DNA from: Alphaproteobacteria bacterium
GTDB lineage: Bacteria > Pseudomonadota > Alphaproteobacteria > Rhodospirillales > Rhodospirillaceae
DNA length: 7,249 bases
Direction of reading: 5' to 3'
Assembly (NCBI GenBank): GCA_003250275.1
Contig: QKGW01000377.1
Location: 1 to 7,249, forward strand
The notes beneath the pieces were generated by a model. That model made no database searches. It saw only the letters and a list, made by a program, of their open reading frames with translations, and was not told the origin of the DNA. This document shows, piece by piece, positions 1 to 6,944 of this stretch. Each line of letters opens with the position of its first letter. The stretch's first letter is position 1. The position numbers and the translations under genes were made by a program.

Positions 1-701
1 TGGCTCGACACCTCGCGGGCGAAGCGCATCTCGTGGGTGACGATGAGCATGGTGCGGCCCTCCTCGGCGAGGCCGCGGATCACCTGCAGCACCTCGTTCA
101 CGAGTTCGGGATCGAGCGCGCTCGTCGGCTCGTCGAACAGCAACACCTTGGGCTCCATTGCGAGACAGCGGGCGATCGCCGCCCGCTGCTGTTGCCCGCC
201 CGAGAGATGGTTGGGGTAGAAGTTGCGGCGCTCCGCGAGGCCGACCTTTTCGAGAAGCGCCTCGGCGGCGGCGACCGCGTCCTTGCGCGCGACGCCCTTC
301 ACATGGATCGGCGCTTCGATCACGTTTTCGAGAATGGTCATGTGCGGCCAGAGATTGAAGCTCTGGAACACGAAGCCGATCTGCGCGCGCAGGCGCTGCA
401 ACTGCTTGGCGTCGGCGGTCACGAGGCCCTGCGGCGTCTCCTTGAGCGCGAGCGTCTCGCCGTCGAGCGCGATGCTGCCGCCGTTCGGCGATTCGAGGAG
501 GTTGACGCAGCGGAGGAAGGTGCTCTTGCCCGAGCCGCTCGAGCCGATGATCGAAATCACGTTTCCGGTGCGGGCGGTGAGAGAGACGCCCTTCAGCACC
601 TCGATGCTGCCGAAGCGCTTGTGCAGGTCGGTGACTTCAAGCGCCGCGCGCGAAGCGTTCGTGTCGTTCAACAGGGCCTTCCCATGTGTTTTGGCAGGCA
701 T
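1..701 (-). CDS. Polar amino-acid ABC transporter ATP-binding protein, HisP/OccP/GlnQ type (3' end cut by window edge)
   Basis: This is the cytoplasmic ATPase that powers uptake of a polar or basic amino acid (histidine, arginine, lysine, octopine and similar) together with two permeases and a periplasmic binding protein. From ATG 701 the 233 visible residues show Walker A GSSGSGKST at 53-61, the Q-loop glutamine at 113 followed by SFNLW, the ABC signature LSGGQ at 166-170, Walker B VLLFDE at 186-191, the D-loop ALD at 195-197 and the H-loop histidine at 223. HNLWxHMTxLENVxEAP-like wording around 115-131 and the TFLRC after Walker A are typical of the HisP/OccP branch. HisP is about 257 residues, so roughly 25-30 C-terminal residues lie beyond the left edge. 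No permease or binding-protein gene lies upstream, so partners, if linked, must be to the left. A TTG at 671, preceded by GGAAGG with a 5-base gap, is a credible alternative start; ATG 701 has no clear Shine-Dalgarno. The exact substrate cannot be told. Confidence 0.93.
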   Translation of the reverse strand, partial: MPAKTHGKALLNDTNASRAALEVTDLHKRFGSIEVLKGVSLTARTGNVISIIGSSGSGKSTFLRCVNLLESPNGGSIALDGETLALKETPQGLVTADAKQLQRLRAQIGFVFQSFNLWPHMTILENVIEAPIHVKGVARKDAVAAAEALLEKVGLAERRNFYPNHLSGGQQQRAAIARCLAMEPKVLLFDEPTSALDPELVNEVLQVIRGLAEEGRTMLIVTHEMRFAREVSS

Positions 702-807
702 CCGGCAAGCGCCGCAAAGGATGCCGACGTAAAGGATTCGCCCCTTTTACCCCGCTGCGGCGGCGAAGTCCAATATCGAGAGCATCCGCGCGCCCGCGGG
801 GCGAGAC

Positions 808-827
808 GGGTGGGGGGTGGGGCGGGG
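808..827 (+). other. Candidate G-quadruplex motif with single-base loops
   Basis: The plus strand reads G3-T-G6-T-G4-C-G4. This is four uninterrupted G runs of at least three, separated by one-base loops, the arrangement known to form very stable parallel quadruplexes in vitro. It lies 107 bp upstream of the leftward ATPase start and about 145 bp upstream of the rightward gene. It would sit in the template strand for the ATPase and in the coding strand for the hypothetical gene. The motif is seen directly; folding and any function are inference. Confidence 0.5.
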
Positions 828-830
828 TCA

Positions 831-861
831 TTGCCGGGCGTGCGGTGCAACACCACATAAG
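831..861 (+). promoter_or_regulatory. Weak sigma70-like promoter candidate for the gene at 973
   Basis: TTGCCG at 831-836 resembles a -35 box (4 of 6), and CATAAG at 856-861 resembles a -10 box (4 of 6). The 19-bp spacer is longer than optimal. The -10 overlaps the inverted repeat at 852-872. In G+C-rich DNA such matches are common by chance, so this is only a candidate. Confidence 0.2.
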
Positions 862-872
862 AGGCGTGTGGT
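852..872. promoter_or_regulatory. Operator-like inverted repeat ACCACA-N9-TGTGGT
   Basis: A perfect 6-bp inverted repeat, ACCACA at 852-857 and TGTGGT at 867-872, is separated by 9 bp. This centre-to-centre distance of about 15 bp is compatible with binding of a dimeric regulator. It sits between two divergent genes and overlaps the weak -10 candidate at 856-861. I do not recognise it as the site of a specific known regulator. The short arms could arise by chance. Confidence 0.25.
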
Positions 873-972
873 ATCGGTGCCGTCGATCGGGCCGTCCGCA
901 CAGCCTCATCCGATGCGTCCGAAGGCGGTCGGAGCGGCAAGGGCCGGATATCGCTTTTAGGAGGATATCGAC

Positions 973-1476
973 ATGTCCAACATGCAAACCAGAGAGACGA
1001 TCCATCGGATGATCGGCGCCTCGGTGCGCACCGCGGCCAAGCTGTCGGGGCGCGACGCGGCGATCTCGGGCATCCTCTCCGGGCTGCGTCACCTGCGCGA
1101 CGTCGTCGTCCTCCAGGGCGGCGAGGATGCGGCGCGGGTGTTCGACGACCAGGTGCGCGAGCACGTCCTCGGCCGGGTTCTCAGCACGATGAACAACCCG
1201 ACGAGCGGCGAGCCGATCACCGTGGTGCTGCCGAAAAGCTCGGAGGCGCGCGCCGGTGCGATCATGCGCGACGTTTCGGAGTCCTGCCTCGTCCTCAACA
1301 CCGTCTCCCGGGACGAAGGCGTGTTCACCTATACGATGACCGGACTGGTCGATCAGTTGATCGATCAACTCGGCGGGTTGCCCAACTGGTCCGAGCTCGA
1401 GGACGCGCTCCGCGCCGCCGAGCCGTCGTGGACCTGGGAAACCTCGCCGATCAAGGGCGACGTTACGATCCACTGA
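973..1476 (+). CDS. Hypothetical protein, soluble, 167 residues, family not recognised
   Basis: I do not recognise the family and assign no function. The gene is credible because a textbook Shine-Dalgarno, AGGAGG at 959-964, sits 8 bases before ATG 973 and third positions are G/C-rich like the neighbours. The protein has no signal peptide and no membrane segment, so it is probably cytoplasmic. Residues 8-45 look like a helical stretch rich in A, R, G and S with SVRTAAKLSG; residues 53-70 look like an amphipathic helix (AARVFDDQVREHVLGRVL). Residues 81-125 look like mixed strands (ITVVLP, SCLVLNTV, FTYTMTG) with the only cysteine at 105. Residues 125-134 carry the repeated VDQLIDQLGG. The C-terminus has three tryptophans (139, 153, 155). 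ATG 982 (residue 4) is a possible but less well-spaced start. The gene converges with msrA, with 36 bp between stop codons, and diverges from the ABC ATPase. It seems to be a single-gene transcript. It could belong to a lineage-restricted uncharacterised family. Confidence 0.85.
   Translation: MSNMQTRETIHRMIGASVRTAAKLSGRDAAISGILSGLRHLRDVVVLQGGEDAARVFDDQVREHVLGRVLSTMNNPTSGEPITVVLPKSSEARAGAIMRDVSESCLVLNTVSRDEGVFTYTMTGLVDQLIDQLGGLPNWSELEDALRAAEPSWTWETSPIKGDVTIH
1355..1370. repeat. Perfect 16-bp palindrome inside the hypothetical gene
   Basis: AGTTGATCGATCAACT is identical to its reverse complement. It contains two GATC sites, with a third just upstream at 1351-1354. It encodes part of VDQLIDQL, so the palindrome comes partly from the repeated DQL wording. 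It may have no role beyond coding. Confidence 0.6.
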
Positions 1477-1480
1477 CCTC

Positions 1481-1522
1481 GCGCGCAGCGCGCGCCCGGC
1501 TGCCGCTGGCGTTCAGCGGCAG
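1481..1522. terminator. Tandem hairpins between convergent genes, possible bidirectional terminator
   Basis: Two inverted repeats lie between the stop of the hypothetical gene (1474-1476) and the end of msrA. The first has arms GCGCGC at 1481-1486 and 1490-1495. The second is a perfect 9-bp stem, CTGCCGCTG at 1500-1508 and CAGCGGCAG at 1514-1522, with a 5-base loop. Neither strand has a good T tract after the stems, so factor-independent termination is uncertain. The right arm of the second stem (1514-1522) includes the last two bases of the msrA stop codon and the Cys-Arg codons before it. Confidence 0.35.
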
Positions 1523-1980
1523 AACGGACCCGCGTTCTTTTCGAGATAACGCTGATGGTATTCCTCGGCGCGCCAGAACGCGCCCGCCGGCTGCACCTGG
1601 GTGGCGATCGGGCGGGAGAACGCGCTTGCGAGCGCAGCGACCTTGGCCTTCGCCTGGGCCTCCTGCGCGGCGTCGTGGACGAAGATCACCGAGCGGTACT
1701 GCCGCCCGACGTCCGGCCCCTGGCGGTCGACCTGGGTCGGGTCGTGCATCGCGAAGAACGCGTCGAGAAGCTGCTCGTAGGCGATCGTCTCGGGGTCGTA
1801 GTCGACCTGCACCACCTCGGCGTGGCCGGTGAGGTCGGTGCAGACTTCGCGGTAAGTGGGGTTCTCGGTGGTGCCGCCCGCGTAGCCGACGGTGGCCTCC
1901 TTGACCCCGGGGAGCTTGCGGAAGCGGGCTTCGACGCCCCAGAAGCAGCCCGCGCCGAAGGTTGCGGTGGCGGTGGTCAT
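1513..1980 (-). CDS. msrA: Peptide-methionine (S)-S-oxide reductase MsrA
   Basis: MsrA reduces the S epimer of methionine sulfoxide, free or in proteins, back to methionine using thioredoxin, and so repairs oxidative damage in the cytoplasm. The 155-residue product carries the family hallmark GCFWG at 11-15 with catalytic Cys12. It also has VGYAGG at 31-36, NPTYREVC at 40-47, GHAEVVQVDYDP at 52-63, HDPTQ near 79-83 and AEEYHQRYLEKN near 138-149. The penultimate residue, Cys154 in FCR, is positioned to act as a resolving cysteine. The length fits short single-domain MsrA without an MsrB fusion. ATG 1980 is supported by GAGGAG 9 bases upstream and by correct spacing to GCFWG. It follows the BtuF-like gene by 36 bp on the same strand with no obvious terminator between them, so co-transcription is likely. 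The gene ends inside a hairpin. Confidence 0.96.
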   Translation of the reverse strand: MTTATATFGAGCFWGVEARFRKLPGVKEATVGYAGGTTENPTYREVCTDLTGHAEVVQVDYDPETIAYEQLLDAFFAMHDPTQVDRQGPDVGRQYRSVIFVHDAAQEAQAKAKVAALASAFSRPIATQVQPAGAFWRAEEYHQRYLEKNAGPFCR

Positions 1981-2016
1981 GGCCGGTGTCTCCTCATCGG
2001 GTTCGAGAAGAAGGAT

Positions 2017-2784
2017 TTAGGGTCGTGGCGCGCCGCCGTCGAGAAGCCAGCGCTTGAACGCGACGAGCAGCGGCAATGCCGAAACCGCGCGGCTGCCGTA
2101 CCACGCGACCGCCTCGCCGTCGGTCAGGGCGACGCGGACGCGCCCGAGCTCCGCGCCGATCGCCTCCGCGTCGGCCTCGGAAAACGGGTAGGGTTCGGTG
2201 GTGGGAAGGAGCCAGTCCGCCCGCGCGGCGGCGGCGGCGAGGTCGTCGACGCGGGGATAAAGGCCTTCGCCGACGCCCAGGGTTTCGAGGCCGACCGCGC
2301 GCAGCATCCCCGCGACGTAGGTGCCGCGCCCGACCGTTACCCACGGGTCGCGCCAGATCAACGGCAGCACCGCGAGCGTCGGCGTGGTCTTGCGGCAGGC
2401 GGCGGCTTCGGCGAGCGCTGCGTCGAGCCTGTCGCAGAGCGCCTCGGCTGCGGCCCGGCAGCCGAACGCCGCGCCGAAGCGGGCGTAGATCTCGCGGTTG
2501 TCCTCGGGCTTGAGCGGATGAACCGAAATCGCCTCGGCCCCGCACGCGGCGATCATCGCCGGGGCCGCCGCGCCGTTCTCTTCCGGAGAGATCAGGACGT
2601 GGGTTGGGGCGAGGGCGGCGAGCACCTCGGTGTCGACGGTCTTGGGGCCGCCGACCGAGGGCAACTCCGCGACCGCCTCGGCGGGGGAGATGCAGTAGTC
2701 GGTGCGCCCGACGACTTCGCCGCCGAGGCCGAGGTCGAAGCACAGTTCGGTGAGGCTCGGCACCAGGGAAACGATGCGCACCAT
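2017..2784 (-). CDS. Cobalamin/metal-receptor-like protein (BtuF-type, helical backbone metal receptor), no signal peptide
   Basis: The 255-residue product matches the BtuF/FecB-type periplasmic-binding fold (COG0614-like), whose classical members deliver vitamin B12 or iron chelates to ABC importers. The N-terminus RIVSLVPSLTELCFDLGLG (3-21) is the first strand and helix of the fold. VVGRTDYC at 24-31, SVGGPKTVD at 43-51, LAPTHVLISPEEN at 58-70 and PLIWRDPWVTVGRGTYVAGMLRAVGLE in the middle are typical of the cytosolic 'cobalamin-binding protein' or 'helical backbone metal receptor' subgroup. No signal peptide or lipobox precedes the fold, so export by Sec or Tat is unlikely and the role may not be classical import. 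Known family members often have unproven ligands. ATG 2784 is chosen because it abuts the first conserved strand and has GGGGGAG 6 bases upstream. An in-frame ATG at 2844 would add 20 residues encoded by a terminator hairpin and is rejected. Next to it are msrA downstream and the chemoreceptor upstream. No BtuC/BtuD genes are visible. Confidence 0.85.
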   Translation of the reverse strand: MVRIVSLVPSLTELCFDLGLGGEVVGRTDYCISPAEAVAELPSVGGPKTVDTEVLAALAPTHVLISPEENGAAAPAMIAACGAEAISVHPLKPEDNREIYARFGAAFGCRAAAEALCDRLDAALAEAAACRKTTPTLAVLPLIWRDPWVTVGRGTYVAGMLRAVGLETLGVGEGLYPRVDDLAAAAARADWLLPTTEPYPFSEADAEAIGAELGRVRVALTDGEAVAWYGSRAVSALPLLVAFKRWLLDGGAPRP

Positions 2785-2785
2785 G

Positions 2786-2816
2786 AAAAACTCCCCCGGA
2801 AACGGTTCCGGGGGAG
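2786..2816 (-). terminator. Rho-independent terminator of the chemoreceptor gene, overlapping the next gene's ribosome binding site
   Basis: On the minus strand a perfect 11-bp stem (arms 2816-2806 and 2801-2791) with a 4-base loop is followed directly by five T (2790-2786). This is a canonical intrinsic terminator, 32 bases after the chemoreceptor stop codon. The T tract exists only in this orientation. The 3' arm of the stem ends in GGGGGAG (2797-2791), which is also the Shine-Dalgarno of the BtuF-like gene starting at 2784. Confidence 0.85.
2791..2797 (-). promoter_or_regulatory. Shine-Dalgarno of the BtuF-like gene, buried in a terminator stem
   Basis: GGGGGAG on the minus strand lies 6 bases before ATG 2784 and decides that start. 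The same seven bases pair with CTCCCCC of the opposite stem arm (2816-2810). In any transcript coming from upstream, the folded hairpin would hide this site from the ribosome. Confidence 0.65.
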
Positions 2817-2848
2817 CATAGGACCGGCGCGCGCGGTCGCGCAACCCG

Positions 2849-4861
2849 TCAGGCGTTGCGTACCCGGCCGAGGAAGGTCTCCACCAGCTTCTTCATTCCG
2901 TCGGTCTGGGCGAACAGCTGGCTCGCCGCCGAAAGCACCTGATCGGCGGCGGCGCCGGTCTGCTCGGCGGTCTGGGCGACCACCTGGATGTTCTCGGTGA
3001 CGTTGCCCGCACCCGCCGCGGCGTGCTGGACGCTGCGGGCGATTTCCTGGGTCGCGGCGTTCTGTTCCTCGACCGCGGCGGCGACCGAGCCGGCGATGTC
3101 GGACAGCTCGGAGATGCGCTTGGTGATCGTCTCGATCACCGAGACCGCGGTTTCGGTTTCGCCCTGCACCGCGCGGATCTGCTGGGCGATCTCGTCGGTG
3201 GCGCGCGCGGTCTGGTTGGCGAGGTTCTTCACCTCGTTCGCGACGACGGCAAAGCCCTTGCCCGCTTCGCCCGCGCGCGCCGCCTCGATCGTGGCGTTGA
3301 GCGCGAGGAGGTTGGTGTTCTCGGCGATGTCGGTGATCAGGTGGACGATGTCGCCGATGCGCGAGGCCGAGGCGGCGAGGTTCTGGATCACCGTGCTCGC
3401 CTTCTCCGACTGGCTGGCGGCCTCGTTGGCGATCACCGCGGCCTGCTCCATCTGGCGGCTGATCTCGCCGATCGAGGCGGAGAGCTGTTCGGCGGTGGAG
3501 GCGACGGTCTGAACGTTCGAGGACGCCTGGTCCGCCGCCTCGGCGGTGGCGGCGGCGCGCTCGACGCCCTCGATCGCCTGCCCCGACATCGCCTTGGCCG
3601 AGGCTTCCATCTGGCTGCCCGCGCTTGCGAGCGCGGCGAGCATTTCGCCGACGTCGCCATCGAAGCCGCGGGTGAGCTGGGCGAGCGCCTCGGCGCGGGC
3701 GATCTGCTCCTGTTGGGTCTCGGCCTGCTGCGCGGCGAGTTCGTCGGCGCGGATCATGTTGTCTTTGAACACCTGAACGGCGCGCGCCATTTCGCCGATC
3801 TCGTCCTTGTTCTCGCGGTTCGGAATCTCGGTCGACATGTCCTTGTCGGCGAGGCGCTTCATCGCGTCGGTCATGCGGCGCACCGGTCCGGCGATGCCGC
3901 CGGAGAGGAACTTCGCCATCAGGAGGGTGAGGACGATGCTCACCAGCGAGGTGACGGTGACGATCGTATAGGCAGTGCCGGCCTGATCGCGCATCGCCTC
4001 GGCGCGCGCCTGCTTCTGCGATTCGGCGAGGGTGTCGAAGCGCTGCACCAGGTCGACGGTCTTGGCGCCGAGCGGGTCGAGGCGCTGGGCGACGATCTCC
4101 TGGCGCGCCACCGCGTCGGCGCGGATCGTCTTGAGACCCTCGCCGTAGGTCTCGCTGAGGCCGACCATCTGTTCGAGCAGGTCGCGGCGGTCGCCGGCGT
4201 AGAGGCGCGCCTTGACGCTCTTGAGCTCGCTCCCGAGCGCGCTGAACTCGCGGGCGACGCGGTCGGCGTTGGCGTCGGAAAAGCCGTCCATGTACTTGGT
4301 GAAGTAGACCCGCGCGAGCAGCAGCGAACGCAGCGACTGCGAGAAGCGGAACGCCATGTCGGAATCGCCCTCGCCGGTGGCTTCCTTGATCAGGCGGGAG
4401 AGCTTGCGTTCGAGGTCGAAGGCGATGCGTTCGTTGGAGCCCTGGGCGGTTTCGCTCATCCGCAGATGCAGTTCGGAGACCTCGGCGAACGCGGCGCTCC
4501 AGGCGACGAGGGACGCGTCGATCTCGCCGAGCGCGGCGCGCCACTTCGGATCGGTGGTGTGGGAGAGCGCGGCTTTGACCGCCTCGCGCGCGCCCGACGC
4601 CGAGTGCTGGGCGGCGTCCGCGAGTTCGGCGGACGGACGGTTGGCGAACTCCTTCGCCTGGACCTGGGCCTGCAGGGTCTCGGACTTGATTTCGGAAACC
4701 TTGGCGGCGTCGACGGCGACGGCCTGATAGTCGGCGATGTCGTCGCGCAATCCGTCGAAGCGCAGATTCGCAACTACGGCGATCAGAACCAAGAATCCGA
4801 GGAGGGCAAGAAATCCCCCCCAAATCTTGGTACCAATTGAAATATCCCTGAGCTTCGCCAT
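2849..4861 (-). CDS. Methyl-accepting chemotaxis protein with helical periplasmic sensor domain and HAMP domain
   Basis: This is a transmembrane chemoreceptor that controls CheA/CheW signalling to the flagellar motor. Counting from ATG 4861, the 670 residues comprise transmembrane helix 1 at about 13-33 and a periplasmic domain at about 34-295 that looks entirely helical. Transmembrane helix 2 spans about 296-319, HAMP 320-373 and the cytoplasmic signalling coiled coil 400-670. The signalling hairpin tip, ENTNLLALNATIEAARAGEAGKGFAVVANEVKNLA, spans about 514-549 and is diagnostic. The sensor domain's length of about 260 residues would fit a helical bimodular (HBM) fold, but this is inference and the ligand is unknown. 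There is no C-terminal NWETF-type CheR tether; the end is ETFLGRVRNA. ATG 4861 is preferred because GGGGG lies 8 bases upstream and KLRDISIGTKI leads straight into helix 1. ATG 4876 and 4909 are in frame, but 4909 lies in the predicted -10 box. A run of seven G at codons 14-16 is noted separately. Confidence 0.95.
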   Translation of the reverse strand: MAKLRDISIGTKIWGGFLALLGFLVLIAVVANLRFDGLRDDIADYQAVAVDAAKVSEIKSETLQAQVQAKEFANRPSAELADAAQHSASGAREAVKAALSHTTDPKWRAALGEIDASLVAWSAAFAEVSELHLRMSETAQGSNERIAFDLERKLSRLIKEATGEGDSDMAFRFSQSLRSLLLARVYFTKYMDGFSDANADRVAREFSALGSELKSVKARLYAGDRRDLLEQMVGLSETYGEGLKTIRADAVARQEIVAQRLDPLGAKTVDLVQRFDTLAESQKQARAEAMRDQAGTAYTIVTVTSLVSIVLTLLMAKFLSGGIAGPVRRMTDAMKRLADKDMSTEIPNRENKDEIGEMARAVQVFKDNMIRADELAAQQAETQQEQIARAEALAQLTRGFDGDVGEMLAALASAGSQMEASAKAMSGQAIEGVERAAATAEAADQASSNVQTVASTAEQLSASIGEISRQMEQAAVIANEAASQSEKASTVIQNLAASASRIGDIVHLITDIAENTNLLALNATIEAARAGEAGKGFAVVANEVKNLANQTARATDEIAQQIRAVQGETETAVSVIETITKRISELSDIAGSVAAAVEEQNAATQEIARSVQHAAAGAGNVTENIQVVAQTAEQTGAAADQVLSAASQLFAQTDGMKKLVETFLGRVRNA

Positions 4862-4904
4862 GTTAATCGCCCCCATACGTCGCCATAGCACAGGAAACAG
4901 GCAG

Positions 4905-4932
4905 ACCATAAAAACGGCGGCCTGTAAATCAA
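4905..4932 (-). promoter_or_regulatory. Candidate sigma70-type promoter for the chemoreceptor gene
   Basis: On the minus strand TTGATT (4932-4927, 4 of 6 to the -35 consensus) is followed after 16 bp by TATGGT (4910-4905, 4 of 6 to the -10). Transcription would start near 4898, giving a leader of about 37 bases to ATG 4861. The site overlaps the inverted repeat at 4926-4939. I found no convincing sigma28 or sigma54 motif here. Confidence 0.4.
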
Positions 4933-4989
4933 ATGATTTTCTGTCTACAAAATAGGCAAAATGATGAGAAAAAGACCTTTCGCGTTACT

Positions 4990-5018
4990 CCGACATTACA
5001 AAACATGAGACATCTAAT
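4990..5018 (+). promoter_or_regulatory. Candidate sigma70-type promoter for uup
   Basis: CCGACA at 4990-4995 (4 of 6 to the -35) is followed by an optimal 17-bp spacer and TCTAAT at 5013-5018 (5 of 6 to the -10). Transcription would begin near 5025, leaving a leader of about 130 bases before the uup start. It is back to back with the chemoreceptor promoter candidate. Confidence 0.45.
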
Positions 5019-5141
5019 ACACATCAACCCCGCGGCGCGCTGTGTGCGCCAAATTCCCACCTGACGTTTCCTGCGCCTTGCGGTTGTTGTCCGGCCGCTT
5101 GCGCCGGGGGCCGGGTTGCGGCTATGTCTGCGCGGGAAACG

Positions 5142-5147
5142 AAAGGA
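5142..5147 (+). promoter_or_regulatory. Shine-Dalgarno that favours a GTG start for uup
   Basis: AAAGGA lies 6 bases before GTG 5154. The in-frame ATG at 5124 has no comparable sequence before it. Starting at GTG also brings the N-terminus (MAPPLMHLRGLSLRFG) into line with the usual short lead before the first ABC domain of Uup. Confidence 0.55.
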
Positions 5148-5153
5148 AATGCC

Positions 5154-6940
<1,787 letters not shown>

Positions 6941-6944
<4 letters not shown>

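Larger units (their letters stand above)
702..972. other. Divergent intergenic region between ABC ATPase and hypothetical gene
   Basis: This 271-bp stretch separates two divergently transcribed genes, so it should carry promoters for both. I see a run of four G tracts (808-827), an inverted repeat (852-872) and a strong Shine-Dalgarno (959-964). The 8-bp word GGATATCG occurs twice, at 946-953 and 963-970. No convincing promoter for the minus-strand ATPase stands out. No small gene with a good start signal is visible in it. Confidence 0.6.
4862..5153. other. Divergent promoter region between chemoreceptor and uup, A+T-rich in the middle
   Basis: Between the two divergent starts, about 4905-5025 is clearly richer in A and T than the rest of the window and holds a promoter candidate for each direction. 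AAATCA (4926-4931) and TGATTT (4934-4939) form an inverted repeat over the chemoreceptor -35 and may bind a regulator. The section 5030-5123 returns to high G+C and has a weak stem, CCGGCC (5091-5096) with GGCCGG (5109-5114), in the uup leader. No RNA gene or small ORF with a good start is evident. Confidence 0.6.

Noticed and set aside
33..860. Plus-strand open frame (275 codons) opposite the ABC ATPase
   Set aside because: The minus-strand frame contains every ABC ATPase motif in order; this frame is its antisense shadow.
637..1473. Minus-strand open frame (278 codons) spanning the hypothetical gene and the intergenic region
   Set aside because: It overlaps the start of the ABC ATPase in another frame and lies antisense to a gene with an ideal Shine-Dalgarno. 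It has no recognisable domain.
2785..2844. Twenty-residue N-terminal extension of the BtuF-like protein from ATG 2844
   Set aside because: It would be encoded by a terminator hairpin, is not a signal peptide, and precedes the natural start of the fold. ATG 2784 has a good ribosome site.
2786..2850. Possible cobalamin riboswitch before the BtuF-like gene
   Set aside because: Only about 65 bases separate it from the upstream stop codon, far too short for a B12 riboswitch, and no B12-box-like sequence is seen. The hairpin alone is explained as a terminator.
1555..3000. Plus-strand open frame (481 codons) opposite msrA and the BtuF-like gene
   Set aside because: It is antisense to two recognised genes and two intergenic gaps, with repetitive biased composition. 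There is no reason to prefer it over the msrA and BtuF frames.
2592..4823. Long minus-strand open frame (743 codons) overlapping the chemoreceptor
   Set aside because: Its product is an arginine-rich, low-complexity string with no domain. It is the +1 shadow of the chemoreceptor, whose frame has clear HAMP and signalling motifs.
3023..4840. Long plus-strand open frame (605 codons) opposite the chemoreceptor
   Set aside because: The product is an Asp/Gly/Leu/Arg/His-rich antisense translation typical of G+C-rich genes, with no recognisable fold.
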